16,848 nt of DNA from an uncultured Ilumatobacter sp. (GCA_937905835.1 CALCXK010000115.1:1-16848), one strand, 5' to 3'. Positions 6,926 through 14,355 are shown, counted from the first letter of the stretch. Translations and numbers: made by a program. The notes: a model not told the origin generated them from the sequence alone.

Positions 6926-8094
6926 TGCAGCAGCACGGACAATCAAACGGCGTCGATGCGGCCGACATTGTGCAGCCTCGGATGGGGGCTGCGATGGTGG
7001 CGGTCAACCTGCTGTGGTGCGTGCCTGGCGACGTCGGTGGGTCCGAGGAGTACCTCGTTCGCCAGTTGCTTGGCCTTGGCGGGCAGTCCAGCGGCTTCGC
7101 TCCGACGCTGTACGTCGTCAGGTCGTTCATCGAAGCGCACCCGACGCTCGCCAAGCTGTACCCGATCGAGGTGGCCAGGGTGACAGGCCTCGACCGTCGC
7201 CGCCGAGTTGCTGCTGAGCACACCTGGCTTCGCAGGCAGACGCGGCACGCCGAGCTGGTCCACCACGGTGGTGGCACGACCCCGGCGGTCGGCACCCGAC
7301 CCATTGTCCTGACGATCCACGATCTGCAGTACCTCACGCACCCCGAGTACCACAGCAAGCTGAAACTGCAGTACCTCCGGCAAACAATGCCTCGTTCGGT
7401 GCACCGTGCGAGCGTGATTGCCACTCCGACCGATTGGGTTCGGCGAACGGTGATCGAAGCATTCGATGTTGCGCCCGACCGTGTGGTCGTCGTGCCCCAC
7501 GGTGTCGAAGCCGACATCGGGGTCGATGCTCCATCCGAGTTCGAGCTACGCCGCGACTACGGGCTCGGCAGCGGCCGCGTCATCGTGTTTCCGGCCATCA
7601 CCCATCCTCACAAGGGGCACGCCTTCCTGCTCGATGTGATGGCACAGCACTGGGATGATCCTGATCTGCGTTTGGTCCTGCTCGGCGGCCAAGGGCTGGC
7701 GGATCGAGCCATCGCGGCCAAGATTGCCGAGCTGCACCTGGAGCGCCGGGTGATCAGGCCGGGGCGCGTGCCGTCTTCTCATCGCGACGGCTTACTGCGG
7801 CTCGCCCATGCGGTGGTCTTCCCGAGTGAGTACGAAGGTTTTGGTGCCCCCGTGATTGAAGCGATGTCGCTCGACACGCCGGTTATCGCCGCTGACCAGC
7901 CAGCTGTTGCTGAAGTGATCGGCGGTGCCGGCCTGGTGCTCCCTCGCGATCCGGAGGCTTGGGCCGATGCGCTCGACACGGTGGCCGACCAGCGAGTTGA
8001 GCTGATCGCGGCTGGGCGTCAACGCGTCACCGAGTTCACCGCGGCGAAGTCCGGCGCTGCGCTGGCCGAGGCGTATCGCCTCGCATTGTCATGA
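6922..8094 (+). CDS. GT4-family glycosyltransferase
   Basis: This retaining GT-B enzyme would transfer a sugar from a nucleotide donor to a growing glycan at the cytoplasmic membrane face. The 390-residue product has an acceptor-side N-terminal domain from VAVNLLWCVPGDVGGSEEYL (26-45) and a TIHDLQYLTHPEY segment at 131-143. The donor-binding domain follows, with FPAITHPHKGH near 223, LVLLGGQG near 251 and the E-x7-E signature in SEYEGFGAPVIEA (E305 and E313). The start is uncertain: ATG 6922 overlaps the small ORF stop (ATGA), while ATG 6994 would give the more typical N terminus MVAVNLL. The next gene begins inside its stop codon (ATGA at 8091). Donor and acceptor cannot be read from the sequence; the GDP-mannose/GDP-fucose genes nearby make a GDP-sugar plausible. 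Confidence 0.88.
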   Translation: MMQQHGQSNGVDAADIVQPRMGAAMVAVNLLWCVPGDVGGSEEYLVRQLLGLGGQSSGFAPTLYVVRSFIEAHPTLAKLYPIEVARVTGLDRRRRVAAEHTWLRRQTRHAELVHHGGGTTPAVGTRPIVLTIHDLQYLTHPEYHSKLKLQYLRQTMPRSVHRASVIATPTDWVRRTVIEAFDVAPDRVVVVPHGVEADIGVDAPSEFELRRDYGLGSGRVIVFPAITHPHKGHAFLLDVMAQHWDDPDLRLVLLGGQGLADRAIAAKIAELHLERRVIRPGRVPSSHRDGLLRLAHAVVFPSEYEGFGAPVIEAMSLDTPVIAADQPAVAEVIGGAGLVLPRDPEAWADALDTVADQRVELIAAGRQRVTEFTAAKSGAALAEAYRLALS

Positions 8095-9362
8095 ACCGAT
8101 CCACCAACCGACGGGGCCGGGGCCGGCCGATCGTCGTGCTCTGTCCGCACTTTGCGCCGGACAACGCCCCGACGGGCACGGTGATGACCCGCATCGTCGA
8201 CGAGCTCGCCGGCCTCGGTCATCAGGTCCATGTGGTCACCGCGTTGCCCTGGTACCGACATCACGCGATCGAAGCGGGCTGGACCGGCAAGTGGGTTCGA
8301 ACGGAATCAACACCCTGGGGATCGATCACTCGTTTACACCCGTTTCCTGGCGACGATAAGTCAAACCTCATGCGGCGGGCCGCAGGCTTTATTGCCTACT
8401 CGCTGCTCGCTGGAGTGTTCGGGCTCCGGGCCGGCGGATGGTTCCGGCGGGCCGACGTAGTGATCGCCATGTCGCCGCCGCTCACACTGGGGCTGACGGG
8501 CAAAGTGGTCGCGGTGCTCCGGCGTTCTCAGCTCGTGTTCAACATTCAGGATATTTTTCCTGACGCAGCGGTCGATACAGGCGCCATCACCAACCGTTGG
8601 GTCATCGGGGCGGCTCGACTGCTGGAACGAATCAGTTACCGGTCAGCAGCGGCCGTCACGGTGCTCTCCGACGATCTCGGCGACAACGTGACAGCGAAGC
8701 TGCCGACTTCTCGAGCGTCGACGGTCCACGTGATTCCAAACTTTGTCGACACTGATGCCATTCGCCCCGGCAATCGGTTGACGCCGTATCGCGCGGAACT
8801 CGGAATCGGCGATGAGCCTGTCGTGCTGTACGCCGGCAATGTCGGCTTCTCGCAGTCACTCGACTTGCTGCTCGCAGCCGCACGAGAGTTGCCGGATGTG
8901 ACCTTTCTCATCAACGGTGATGGTGCGGCGCGCAGCAGCCTGGAAACCGCGGCCGAGTCACTACCGAACGTCCGGTTTGCGGGCTATATCGAGCCTGATC
9001 GACTCGCTGAGCTGCTGGCCACCGGCGACATCCATGTTGTACCGCTCAAGGCCGGGTTGGGCCGGGTGTCGGTTCCGTCGAAGACCTATTCGATCATGGC
9101 GGCGGGCCGGCCGGTCGTTGCCGCCATCGACCCTGGCACCGCTGTCCCTCAAATACTTGAGTCGTCCGGCGGCGGGGTGGCAATCCAGCCAGACGATGCC
9201 TCGGCGTTCGTCGAGGCGATCACCGCAATGTTGGAACGCTCTGACCGGGGGCTTTCGATGGGGACGGCAGGCCGAGCCTGGGTAGAACGCGAGGCGTCGC
9301 CGGAGGCCGTTGGTGTGGCCTATCACCGCCTGATCGAACAGCTGGCTGGGCGTGCACCCTGA
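8091..9362 (+). CDS. GT4-family glycosyltransferase, WbuB/WcaI-like (candidate fucosyl/fucosaminyl transferase)
   Basis: The 423-residue GT-B protein resembles the WbuB/WcaI group, whose known members transfer L-FucNAc or L-fucose in O-antigen and colanic acid synthesis. The N-terminal domain has VVLCPHFAPDNAPTGTVM at 15-32, HQVHVVTALPWY at 44-55, SPPLTLGLTG at 128-137 and FNIQDIFPDAAVDTG at 150-164. The donor domain has VIPNFVD at 214-220, VVLYAGNVGFSQSLD at 244-258, a GDG segment and PSKTYSIMAAGRPVVAA, the usual nucleotide-sugar binding stretch of the group. It starts at ATG 8091 overlapping the previous stop (ATGA), so translation is likely coupled. The nearby fcl gene makes GDP-L-fucose, so a fucosyltransferase role is reasonable but inferred. 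Confidence 0.88.
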   Translation: MNRSTNRRGRGRPIVVLCPHFAPDNAPTGTVMTRIVDELAGLGHQVHVVTALPWYRHHAIEAGWTGKWVRTESTPWGSITRLHPFPGDDKSNLMRRAAGFIAYSLLAGVFGLRAGGWFRRADVVIAMSPPLTLGLTGKVVAVLRRSQLVFNIQDIFPDAAVDTGAITNRWVIGAARLLERISYRSAAAVTVLSDDLGDNVTAKLPTSRASTVHVIPNFVDTDAIRPGNRLTPYRAELGIGDEPVVLYAGNVGFSQSLDLLLAAARELPDVTFLINGDGAARSSLETAAESLPNVRFAGYIEPDRLAELLATGDIHVVPLKAGLGRVSVPSKTYSIMAAGRPVVAAIDPGTAVPQILESSGGGVAIQPDDASAFVEAITAMLERSDRGLSMGTAGRAWVEREASPEAVGVAYHRLIEQLAGRAP

Positions 9363-9379
9363 TCGGGTCGAACCACCGC

Positions 9380-9385
9380 TAACCT
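9380..9385 (+). promoter_or_regulatory. Possible -10 box before the histidine-rich membrane protein gene
   Basis: TAACCT lies 9 bases before the GTG at 9395 in the 32-base gap after the second glycosyltransferase. It may give an internal promoter; the spacing is a little longer than at the best sites. Confidence 0.25.
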
Positions 9386-9394
9386 CCGATCCTC

Positions 9395-10252
9395 GTGGCA
9401 TCCTCCTCATCCTCCACCAAGAAAGCTGCTCGGCTTGCCCAGAAAGGCAAGGGGCAGAAAATTCGCTTCCAAGGCGGAACAATGTTCCCCATGATTGTGG
9501 CACTTGTCGTCGTCTTGGGCCTTGCCCTGGTTGTCTACGCACGCCAGAGCCGGCCTGCTGCCGACGCCTCCGATCCGTCGGTGGGAGATCACTGGCACGT
9601 TGCCTACGGTTTCAACATCTGTGGCGAATGGATCTCGTTGCAGGGCGACGCTGAAGAGCGTGATGCCAACGGCAGCTTCTTGAACACCGACTTCGCCCGG
9701 ACCGGTGTGCACAGTCACGACGACGGTGTTATTCACTGGCACGCCAACTCGCGTGCCGCTGTCGGGCGCCGCGCTGTCTTCCAGGTGCTCCTCGACGTGT
9801 ACGACGTTGAACTCGAAAACAAGAAGCTTGTCTTCCCCGAAGAGCAGCGTGCTCAGATTGCAGCGGTCTTCGGGGACAAGTACGAAGACGGTGTCTTCGA
9901 GTCGGGCGAGACCACCTGCACCGTCGATGGCAAAGAAGTCGACGGCAGTCTCCAAATGGTCGTGTGGGACAACTTCTCCGACACGAATGCCGGCACGACC
10001 TTTGTTGCGGCATATGGCAGCGTTCGTGTCGACCGTGACGGCAAAGTCTTCTCGGTGGCCTTCGTTCCCGACAACACCGACGTCGAAATGCCGCCGTGGG
10101 CAAGGGAACTCCCAACCCTCGGCGCAGCCGACAGCGGCCAGCAACTTCCCGATGGTCAACTCCTCGGCGGTACCACGGTGCCGGGCGAAGAAGTACCGAC
10201 CATCACTGCTGGTGACAACCAGACCGGCGTCTCCGTCACCTCAGACGAGTGA
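9395..10252 (+). CDS. Membrane-anchored protein with histidine-rich extracytoplasmic domain, function unknown
   Basis: I do not recognise this 285-residue protein beyond a feeling that actinobacteria carry relatives. It starts with a Ser/Lys-rich basic stretch (residues 2-24), then one membrane helix at about 31-49 with an inside-positive N terminus, so most of the protein should be outside. The outer domain begins GDHWHVAYGFNICGEW (64-79) and has a second histidine cluster, HSHDDGVIHWH (106-116). Two cysteines, C76 and C175, could form a disulphide. The six histidines (66, 68, 106, 108, 114, 116) suggest metal binding, which is inference. The C-terminal 45 residues are low-complexity, rich in Gly, Thr and acidic residues. 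GTG 9395 is chosen because it includes the basic flank; ATG 9482 would start at the helix. The stop overlaps the next start (TGATG). Confidence 0.8.
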   Translation: MASSSSSTKKAARLAQKGKGQKIRFQGGTMFPMIVALVVVLGLALVVYARQSRPAADASDPSVGDHWHVAYGFNICGEWISLQGDAEERDANGSFLNTDFARTGVHSHDDGVIHWHANSRAAVGRRAVFQVLLDVYDVELENKKLVFPEEQRAQIAAVFGDKYEDGVFESGETTCTVDGKEVDGSLQMVVWDNFSDTNAGTTFVAAYGSVRVDRDGKVFSVAFVPDNTDVEMPPWARELPTLGAADSGQQLPDGQLLGGTTVPGEEVPTITAGDNQTGVSVTSDE

Positions 10253-11271
10253 TGCGTGCCGTCGTTCTCGTCGGTGGGTTTGGGACGCGGCTTCGACCGT
10301 TAACACTCCACTCTCCGAAGCCAATGCTGCCAGTCGGGCATCGCCCGATGATCGAGCGGTTGGTTGACCGCCTCGCGCGGGGTGGAGTCACCGACGTGGT
10401 GCTGGCACTGGGTTTCAAACCTGAGCCTTTCATGGAAGCATTCCCTGACGGGAAGTGCGGCGACGTCAATCTCACCTATGCCGTCGAGCCCGAACCGCTC
10501 GACACCGGTGGAGCAATCCGCTTTGCAGCAGAGTCTGTTGGCATCAACGAAACGTTTGTCGTCGCCAATGGCGACGTGCTCACCGATCTGTCAGTCGCCG
10601 ATTTGCTCGCTGCACATCACAGTCGCATGGCAGAAGCCACGATGCACCTGACCGGTGTGGACGATCCGTCCGCGTTCGGGGTGGTGGCGCTCGAAGGTGC
10701 CGCCGACGGAGGCATTGACCGGATCGTTGACTTCGTCGAGAAGCCCGAGCCCGGCGCCGAGCCGAGCAACCTTGTCAACGCTGGCACCTACGTTTTTGAG
10801 CCGTCTGTGCTTGGCCTGATCGCTGCTGGCAAGCGAGTGTCGATCGAACGATCGATCTTCCCGATGCTCGTCGAACGCGGGGGTCTCTATGGGTTTTCGA
10901 CCGACGACTACTGGATCGATGCGGGTCAACCCGAGTTGTACCGAGCGGCGAACCTCGACCTACTCAGCGATCGGCGTGTCTTTGACCGCTGCGCTGCGAT
11001 TGCGCCGACCGCGGTGGTGTCGAGTTCGGCAATGATCACGAACAGCATCATCGGCGACAACGTCGAAGTTGGCGATGATGCCGAAGTCGTCGACAGCGTG
11101 TTGCTGGCCGGTGCGCGTGTTGGTGCGGGTGCTCGCATCAGAGCATCGCTCGTGATGGGCGCCGTCGGCGCCGCTGCTGAGGTCATTGGTTCGATGGTCG
11201 GTGCCGAGGGCGTCGTTCCTGCGGGCAGTCGTCTGATCGATGGCGCGTTGCCCGATCCCGCTGCGGTCTGA
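10252..11271 (+). CDS. manB: Mannose-1-phosphate guanylyltransferase (GDP-mannose pyrophosphorylase)
   Basis: It joins mannose-1-phosphate and GTP to GDP-mannose. The 339-residue protein has the nucleotidyltransferase signature GGFGTRLRPLT at residues 8-18, the substrate loop SPKPMLPVGHRPM, NGDVLTDL, VEKP, NAGTYVFEP and DYWIDAGQPELYRAANLDLL. A C-terminal left-handed beta-helix of hexapeptide-like repeats covers roughly residues 250-330. The arrangement and sequence resemble actinobacterial ManB (Rv3264c) more than glucose-1-phosphate thymidylyltransferases, but the sugar specificity is inferred from this likeness and from gmd and fcl nearby. The ATG at 10252 overlaps the previous stop by one base (TGATG). 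GDP-mannose is the input for Gmd and can also serve mannosyltransferases directly. The symbol follows mycobacterial naming (manC elsewhere). Confidence 0.85.
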   Translation: MRAVVLVGGFGTRLRPLTLHSPKPMLPVGHRPMIERLVDRLARGGVTDVVLALGFKPEPFMEAFPDGKCGDVNLTYAVEPEPLDTGGAIRFAAESVGINETFVVANGDVLTDLSVADLLAAHHSRMAEATMHLTGVDDPSAFGVVALEGAADGGIDRIVDFVEKPEPGAEPSNLVNAGTYVFEPSVLGLIAAGKRVSIERSIFPMLVERGGLYGFSTDDYWIDAGQPELYRAANLDLLSDRRVFDRCAAIAPTAVVSSSAMITNSIIGDNVEVGDDAEVVDSVLLAGARVGAGARIRASLVMGAVGAAAEVIGSMVGAEGVVPAGSRLIDGALPDPAAV

Positions 11272-11282
11272 CAACTGCGGCG

Positions 11283-11288
11283 TATCGT
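11283..11288 (+). promoter_or_regulatory. -10 box for the SDR gene (leaderless type)
   Basis: TATCGT lies 6 bases before the ATG at 11295, only 11 bases after the previous stop. The same hexamer precedes fcl. Confidence 0.45.
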
Positions 11289-11294
11289 CACGCC

Positions 11295-12200
11295 ATGAAC
11301 ATCGTTGTCATCGGGGGAGCGGGCTTTATTGGTTCACATCTCGTCGACCGGCTGCTGGCCGAGGGACACAGTGTCGACGTCATCGACGACCTGTCGTCGG
11401 GAGGCCTCGCGAACTTGGCCGAGGCCCGAGCCGCTGGCGGCAAACTCAAGATTCACCACCTCGATTCGACGACCGCCGAGGGCACATCACTCATTGGGAT
11501 GCGACGTCCCGACGTCATGTACCACCTGGCCGTATTTCCACGTCCGCAACGGTCGCTCACTCAAACCGCCAACGGGTTCGCGTCGGCGCTGACTGTGCTC
11601 GACGCAGCGCGCCAGTTCGGTGTCGGCAAAGTGGTTGTTGCACTCCCCGCCACAGCTCTGTACGGGTTGCCCTCTGTGAGGTCGCTTCCGGTCAAAGAGA
11701 CCGACCCGGTCCCCCGTGGCGTGCGAGGGGTTGTTGCCCGTGCTGTGTTCGATCTGTTATCGACGTACCGCGAGCAGGAGATGGTCGAGTTCAGTGCGCT
11801 CGCGCTCGCCTCGGTATATGGCGCTCGTCAGCAGCACGAGGGTGGCGTCGTGGCAGCGTTCCAGCGAGCTATTGACCAAGGCAGTCCAGCAAATGTGACT
11901 GGTGATGGTCGCCAGACACGTGACTTCGTGTATATCGACGATGTAGTCGACGCGCTGGTCCGCGCTGGCGAGCGGAGCGCCGGCTTGTTGATCAACGTCG
12001 GAACTGGCGTGCAAACGTCGATTCGAGACCTCTGGTCGAAGATGGGTGGCAATGTGTTCGGCGCCCCGCACCTTGTGCCGGCGCGACGCGATGAACTGCT
12101 GCGCTTTGCTGCGTCACCTGTGCGTGCTCGAATCCATTTGGGATGGTCGCCCTGGACCGACATCGATGCAGGCCTCATTCAGCTCCGCTCGCGGAGCTGA
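11295..12200 (+). CDS. NAD-dependent epimerase/dehydratase-like SDR with a degenerate active site
   Basis: The 301-residue protein has the extended-SDR fold of UDP-glucose 4-epimerase relatives: GGAGFIG at residues 7-13 for NAD binding, DDLSSG at 31-36, PDVMYHLAV at 72-80, and RDFVYIDDVVDA at 209-220. The expected catalytic YxxxK is missing: the place where family members have SPYGASK reads RGVRGVVARA (141-150), with Gly/Val/Arg instead of Tyr and Arg149 near the Lys position. The active-site Ser segment is ALPATALYG (116-124). It may therefore bind NAD and a nucleotide sugar without catalysing the usual reaction, or use another mechanism. It has its own -10 box, follows the guanylyltransferase by 23 bases, and its last 22 bases overlap the end of cofD on the other strand. 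Confidence 0.8.
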   Translation: MNIVVIGGAGFIGSHLVDRLLAEGHSVDVIDDLSSGGLANLAEARAAGGKLKIHHLDSTTAEGTSLIGMRRPDVMYHLAVFPRPQRSLTQTANGFASALTVLDAARQFGVGKVVVALPATALYGLPSVRSLPVKETDPVPRGVRGVVARAVFDLLSTYREQEMVEFSALALASVYGARQQHEGGVVAAFQRAIDQGSPANVTGDGRQTRDFVYIDDVVDALVRAGERSAGLLINVGTGVQTSIRDLWSKMGGNVFGAPHLVPARRDELLRFAASPVRARIHLGWSPWTDIDAGLIQLRSRS

Positions 12201-13207
12201 TCGCCGAACGGTGAGCCGCGAACTGCCTGCAACGTGGTGACAGCGAGCTCTCGGGCGATCTCTGGCGTCGACATGACTGATGGGGTAATGATGCACTGCA
12301 TCCCTTGCGCCACGATCGCATCTGCCAGGTGAGCATCGACAGGATCAATGACAAGGGCCGCTGCAATTGGGGCATAGAGGCGTGCCACGCCGACCACCGA
12401 GGCCTCGTGACCAAGTTCGGTCAGCATTCGCGCAGCCGGTCCTTTGAGCGCTTCGCCGCCGACGATCGGTGAGACTGCCACGACGGAATCGCGTCGGGCG
12501 CCAAGAAGATCGTCGACGCCCTGGAGCGAACGAATAGGAGCGATTGATACGAGCGGATTTGACGGTGCGATCACCACGATGTCAGCGTCGACCAGAGCAG
12601 ACCGAGCCGATTGCGTCAGTGCCGCTTGGCCTTCGAAGCGGACAGCAGTAGTGGCGACATCGTGGCGCAGCCTGACGAAGTAGTCCTGGAACGACACGTC
12701 GCCGTGGTCGACGGTCGTGACGATCGTGGTGCAACGGTCGTCGGACATCGGCAAGAGGCGAATCGGTAGACCCCAGGCCGCCCGAATCTCGTCGGTTACT
12801 TCGGTCAGGGTTGCCCCTTCGGCGAGCCGAGCTGTGCGGTAGAAGTGCGTGGCTACGTCTTGGTCGCCGAGGTTGAACCATCGTGTCGCTGCGGCCGAAC
12901 CTGCGGGCCTCACTCCTTCGTACCGTTCGAGCGCACCCATGGCAGCCCAGGTTTCGTTGACGAGTCCCCAGCCGCGTACGGGGTCGGTTGCTCCGGCCAG
13001 GGTGTACGTGATGGTGTCAAGATCTGGGGAGATGGAGAGGCCGTGCAGCATGGTGTCGTCACCGGTGTTGATCACGGCGGTGATTCGCGTGGGATCGATG
13101 GCGTCGCGCAGCCCGCTCAAAAATCGCGCCGCGCCGACTCCACCGGAAACAACCGTGACGATGGGGTCGATGGGGCCCGTCGGTTCTTGCTGTTGCTCTG
13201 TGGTCAT
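12179..13207 (-). CDS. cofD: 2-phospho-L-lactate/phosphoenolpyruvate transferase of coenzyme F420 synthesis (CofD/FbiA)
   Basis: The enzyme transfers the phospholactyl (or, in mycobacteria, enolpyruvyl) group from its GDP-activated form to the deazaflavin Fo, giving F420-0 or dehydro-F420-0. The 342-residue product has the N-terminal motif SGGVGAARFLSGL at 21-33, then VINTGDDTMLHGLSISPDLD, GWGLVNETWAAM, WFNLGDQD, PMSDDRC and APSNPLVSI, all characteristic of CofD/FbiA. ATG 13207 overlaps the upstream glycosyltransferase stop (ATGA), so I prefer it over a longer frame starting at 13270. The F420 partner gene fbiB/cofE, which often follows fbiA, is not here; the gene instead ends within the converging SDR gene. 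Presence of F420 synthesis supports an actinobacterial host. Confidence 0.93.
   Translation of the reverse strand: MTTEQQQEPTGPIDPIVTVVSGGVGAARFLSGLRDAIDPTRITAVINTGDDTMLHGLSISPDLDTITYTLAGATDPVRGWGLVNETWAAMGALERYEGVRPAGSAAATRWFNLGDQDVATHFYRTARLAEGATLTEVTDEIRAAWGLPIRLLPMSDDRCTTIVTTVDHGDVSFQDYFVRLRHDVATTAVRFEGQAALTQSARSALVDADIVVIAPSNPLVSIAPIRSLQGVDDLLGARRDSVVAVSPIVGGEALKGPAARMLTELGHEASVVGVARLYAPIAAALVIDPVDAHLADAIVAQGMQCIITPSVMSTPEIARELAVTTLQAVRGSPFGDQLRERS
12180..12199. terminator. Perfect 9-bp palindromic hairpin inside two overlapping gene ends
   Basis: CAGCTCCGC (12180-12188) and GCGGAGCTG (12191-12199) form a perfect inverted repeat with a 2-base centre (physically an 8-bp stem with a 4-base loop). 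It lies wholly within the 22-base overlap of the SDR and cofD coding ends and so could stop transcription both ways. No T-run follows on either strand. Confidence 0.55.
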
Positions 13208-14340
13208 GATGCGGCTCCGTTGACGATGTCGATGTAGAGCTGGGTGAGCTGGTCGGCGGTGTTCGCCCATGAGAAGCGTTCGAGGTTGCGATGTCCTTGA
13301 TGTATCAGCTTCGTGCGAACCGTCTCGCTGGTGATCGCAAGATGCAAATTGGCAGCGAGCGCATCGACATCGGTCGGCGCCGAGTAGAGCGCCGCGGAGC
13401 CAGCGACCTCTCGGATGGACCCGGCGGTGCTTGCGACCACGGGAAGGCCGGCCTGTTGCGCTTCGAGGAGTGGGAAGCCAAACCCTTCGTCGAGTGACGG
13501 GTAGGCCAGTGCCGATGCGTTGAAGAGGAGGCGAGATTTCAGTTTGTCGTCGACCGAGCCGAGCTGAACGACGCGCAGTCGCGCAGCCTCAGGTAACTGG
13601 TTGATGGCCTGATCGACCGCTGCTTGGTCGTTCCCGGGGGCCCCGGCGATCACGAGGTGCACCGTGGAGTGTTCGTCGGCAACGCGAGCGAACGCCCGAA
13701 CCGTTTGGGGCACGTTCTTGCGTCGTTCGATTGTGCCGAGCGAGAGGATGAATGGGCAGCCGCGGCGGACCGTTGACAGCTCGGCTGGCCAATCGCCGTC
13801 GCGGTGATCGTTGGCTGCGCGGTCGGGGGGAGGTCCGAGGAGCACGGTGTGTACGCGATCGGTGCTGAGGAGTGCCTGGGCCTGCGTCGAAGTTGCTGCT
13901 GAGCAGGTGACGACGTGTGCGCCGCGGTCGATCGCCCGCCGGAGGAGTCGTGCGGCGCGGATGACCTCGGCGCTGACATCGTCGGGATGCTCAAGAAACC
14001 AGCAGTCGTAGACCGAGATGAGTTGTGGGCACTTGGTCGGGGGAACGACGTAGTTGGTGCCGTGCACGACGTCGGGGCATCCGAGCATGCGGTCGAGAGA
14101 GGGCGAGCGGCGTGTCCAGAGTCGGTGGGCCAACGCCGCCGGAATCGGCAGGCGTCGTTCGGGAGCTCTGACCTTGGCCCGTGTGCTCAGGACGTAGGGC
14201 AGCAGTTCGAGGTTTGCTTGGTGCGCTAACGCGTCGAGTGTCCAGGCGACGGCGTTGCCAATGCCCGTGCGGGGGCCGTGCAACGGGCCAGTGTCCATTG
14301 CAACCTTCACACCAGTGCTCAGCAGGTCAGTAGCGCCCAT
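13204..14340 (-). CDS. GT4-family glycosyltransferase (mannosyltransferase-like)
   Basis: The 378-residue GT-B protein has an N-terminal acceptor domain beginning VKVAMDTGPLHGPRTGIGN (11-29), with DVVHGTNYVVPP at 90-101 and a VYDCWFLEHPDD segment near 110. Its donor domain has FILSLGTIERRKN at 197-209, HLVIAGAPG at 228-236 and the E-x7-E motif in SLDEGFGFPLLEAQQAGLP (E285 and E293). The layout is typical of polysaccharide mannosyl- and rhamnosyltransferases (WbaZ/WbdA-like group), but the donor is not provable. ATG 14340 has a TACGCT box 9 bases upstream; an in-frame GTG about 30 bases downstream (VKVAMDTG) is an alternative. The stop overlaps the cofD start as ATGA, so a glycan gene and an F420 gene share one transcript. 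The start is divergent from gmd across 50 bases. Confidence 0.88.
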   Translation of the reverse strand: MGATDLLSTGVKVAMDTGPLHGPRTGIGNAVAWTLDALAHQANLELLPYVLSTRAKVRAPERRLPIPAALAHRLWTRRSPSLDRMLGCPDVVHGTNYVVPPTKCPQLISVYDCWFLEHPDDVSAEVIRAARLLRRAIDRGAHVVTCSAATSTQAQALLSTDRVHTVLLGPPPDRAANDHRDGDWPAELSTVRRGCPFILSLGTIERRKNVPQTVRAFARVADEHSTVHLVIAGAPGNDQAAVDQAINQLPEAARLRVVQLGSVDDKLKSRLLFNASALAYPSLDEGFGFPLLEAQQAGLPVVASTAGSIREVAGSAALYSAPTDVDALAANLHLAITSETVRTKLIHQGHRNLERFSWANTADQLTQLYIDIVNGAAS

Positions 14341-14349
14341 CGCGGCCGC

Positions 14350-14355
14350 AGCGTA
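14350..14355 (-). promoter_or_regulatory. Possible -10 box of the glycosyltransferase-cofD operon
   Basis: On the minus strand TACGCT lies 9 bases before the ATG at 14340, inside the 50-base divergent gap with gmd. Confidence 0.3.

Noticed and set aside
8293..8302. GGGTTCGAAC resembling a tRNA T-arm
   Set aside because: It lies inside the coding frame of the second glycosyltransferase and no acceptor, D or anticodon stems can be formed around it.
9407..10159. 250-codon minus-strand frame opposite the histidine-rich protein gene
   Set aside because: The plus-strand gene has a membrane helix, an ordered domain and a TGATG junction with manB; the minus frame has no promoter, motif or neighbour continuity.
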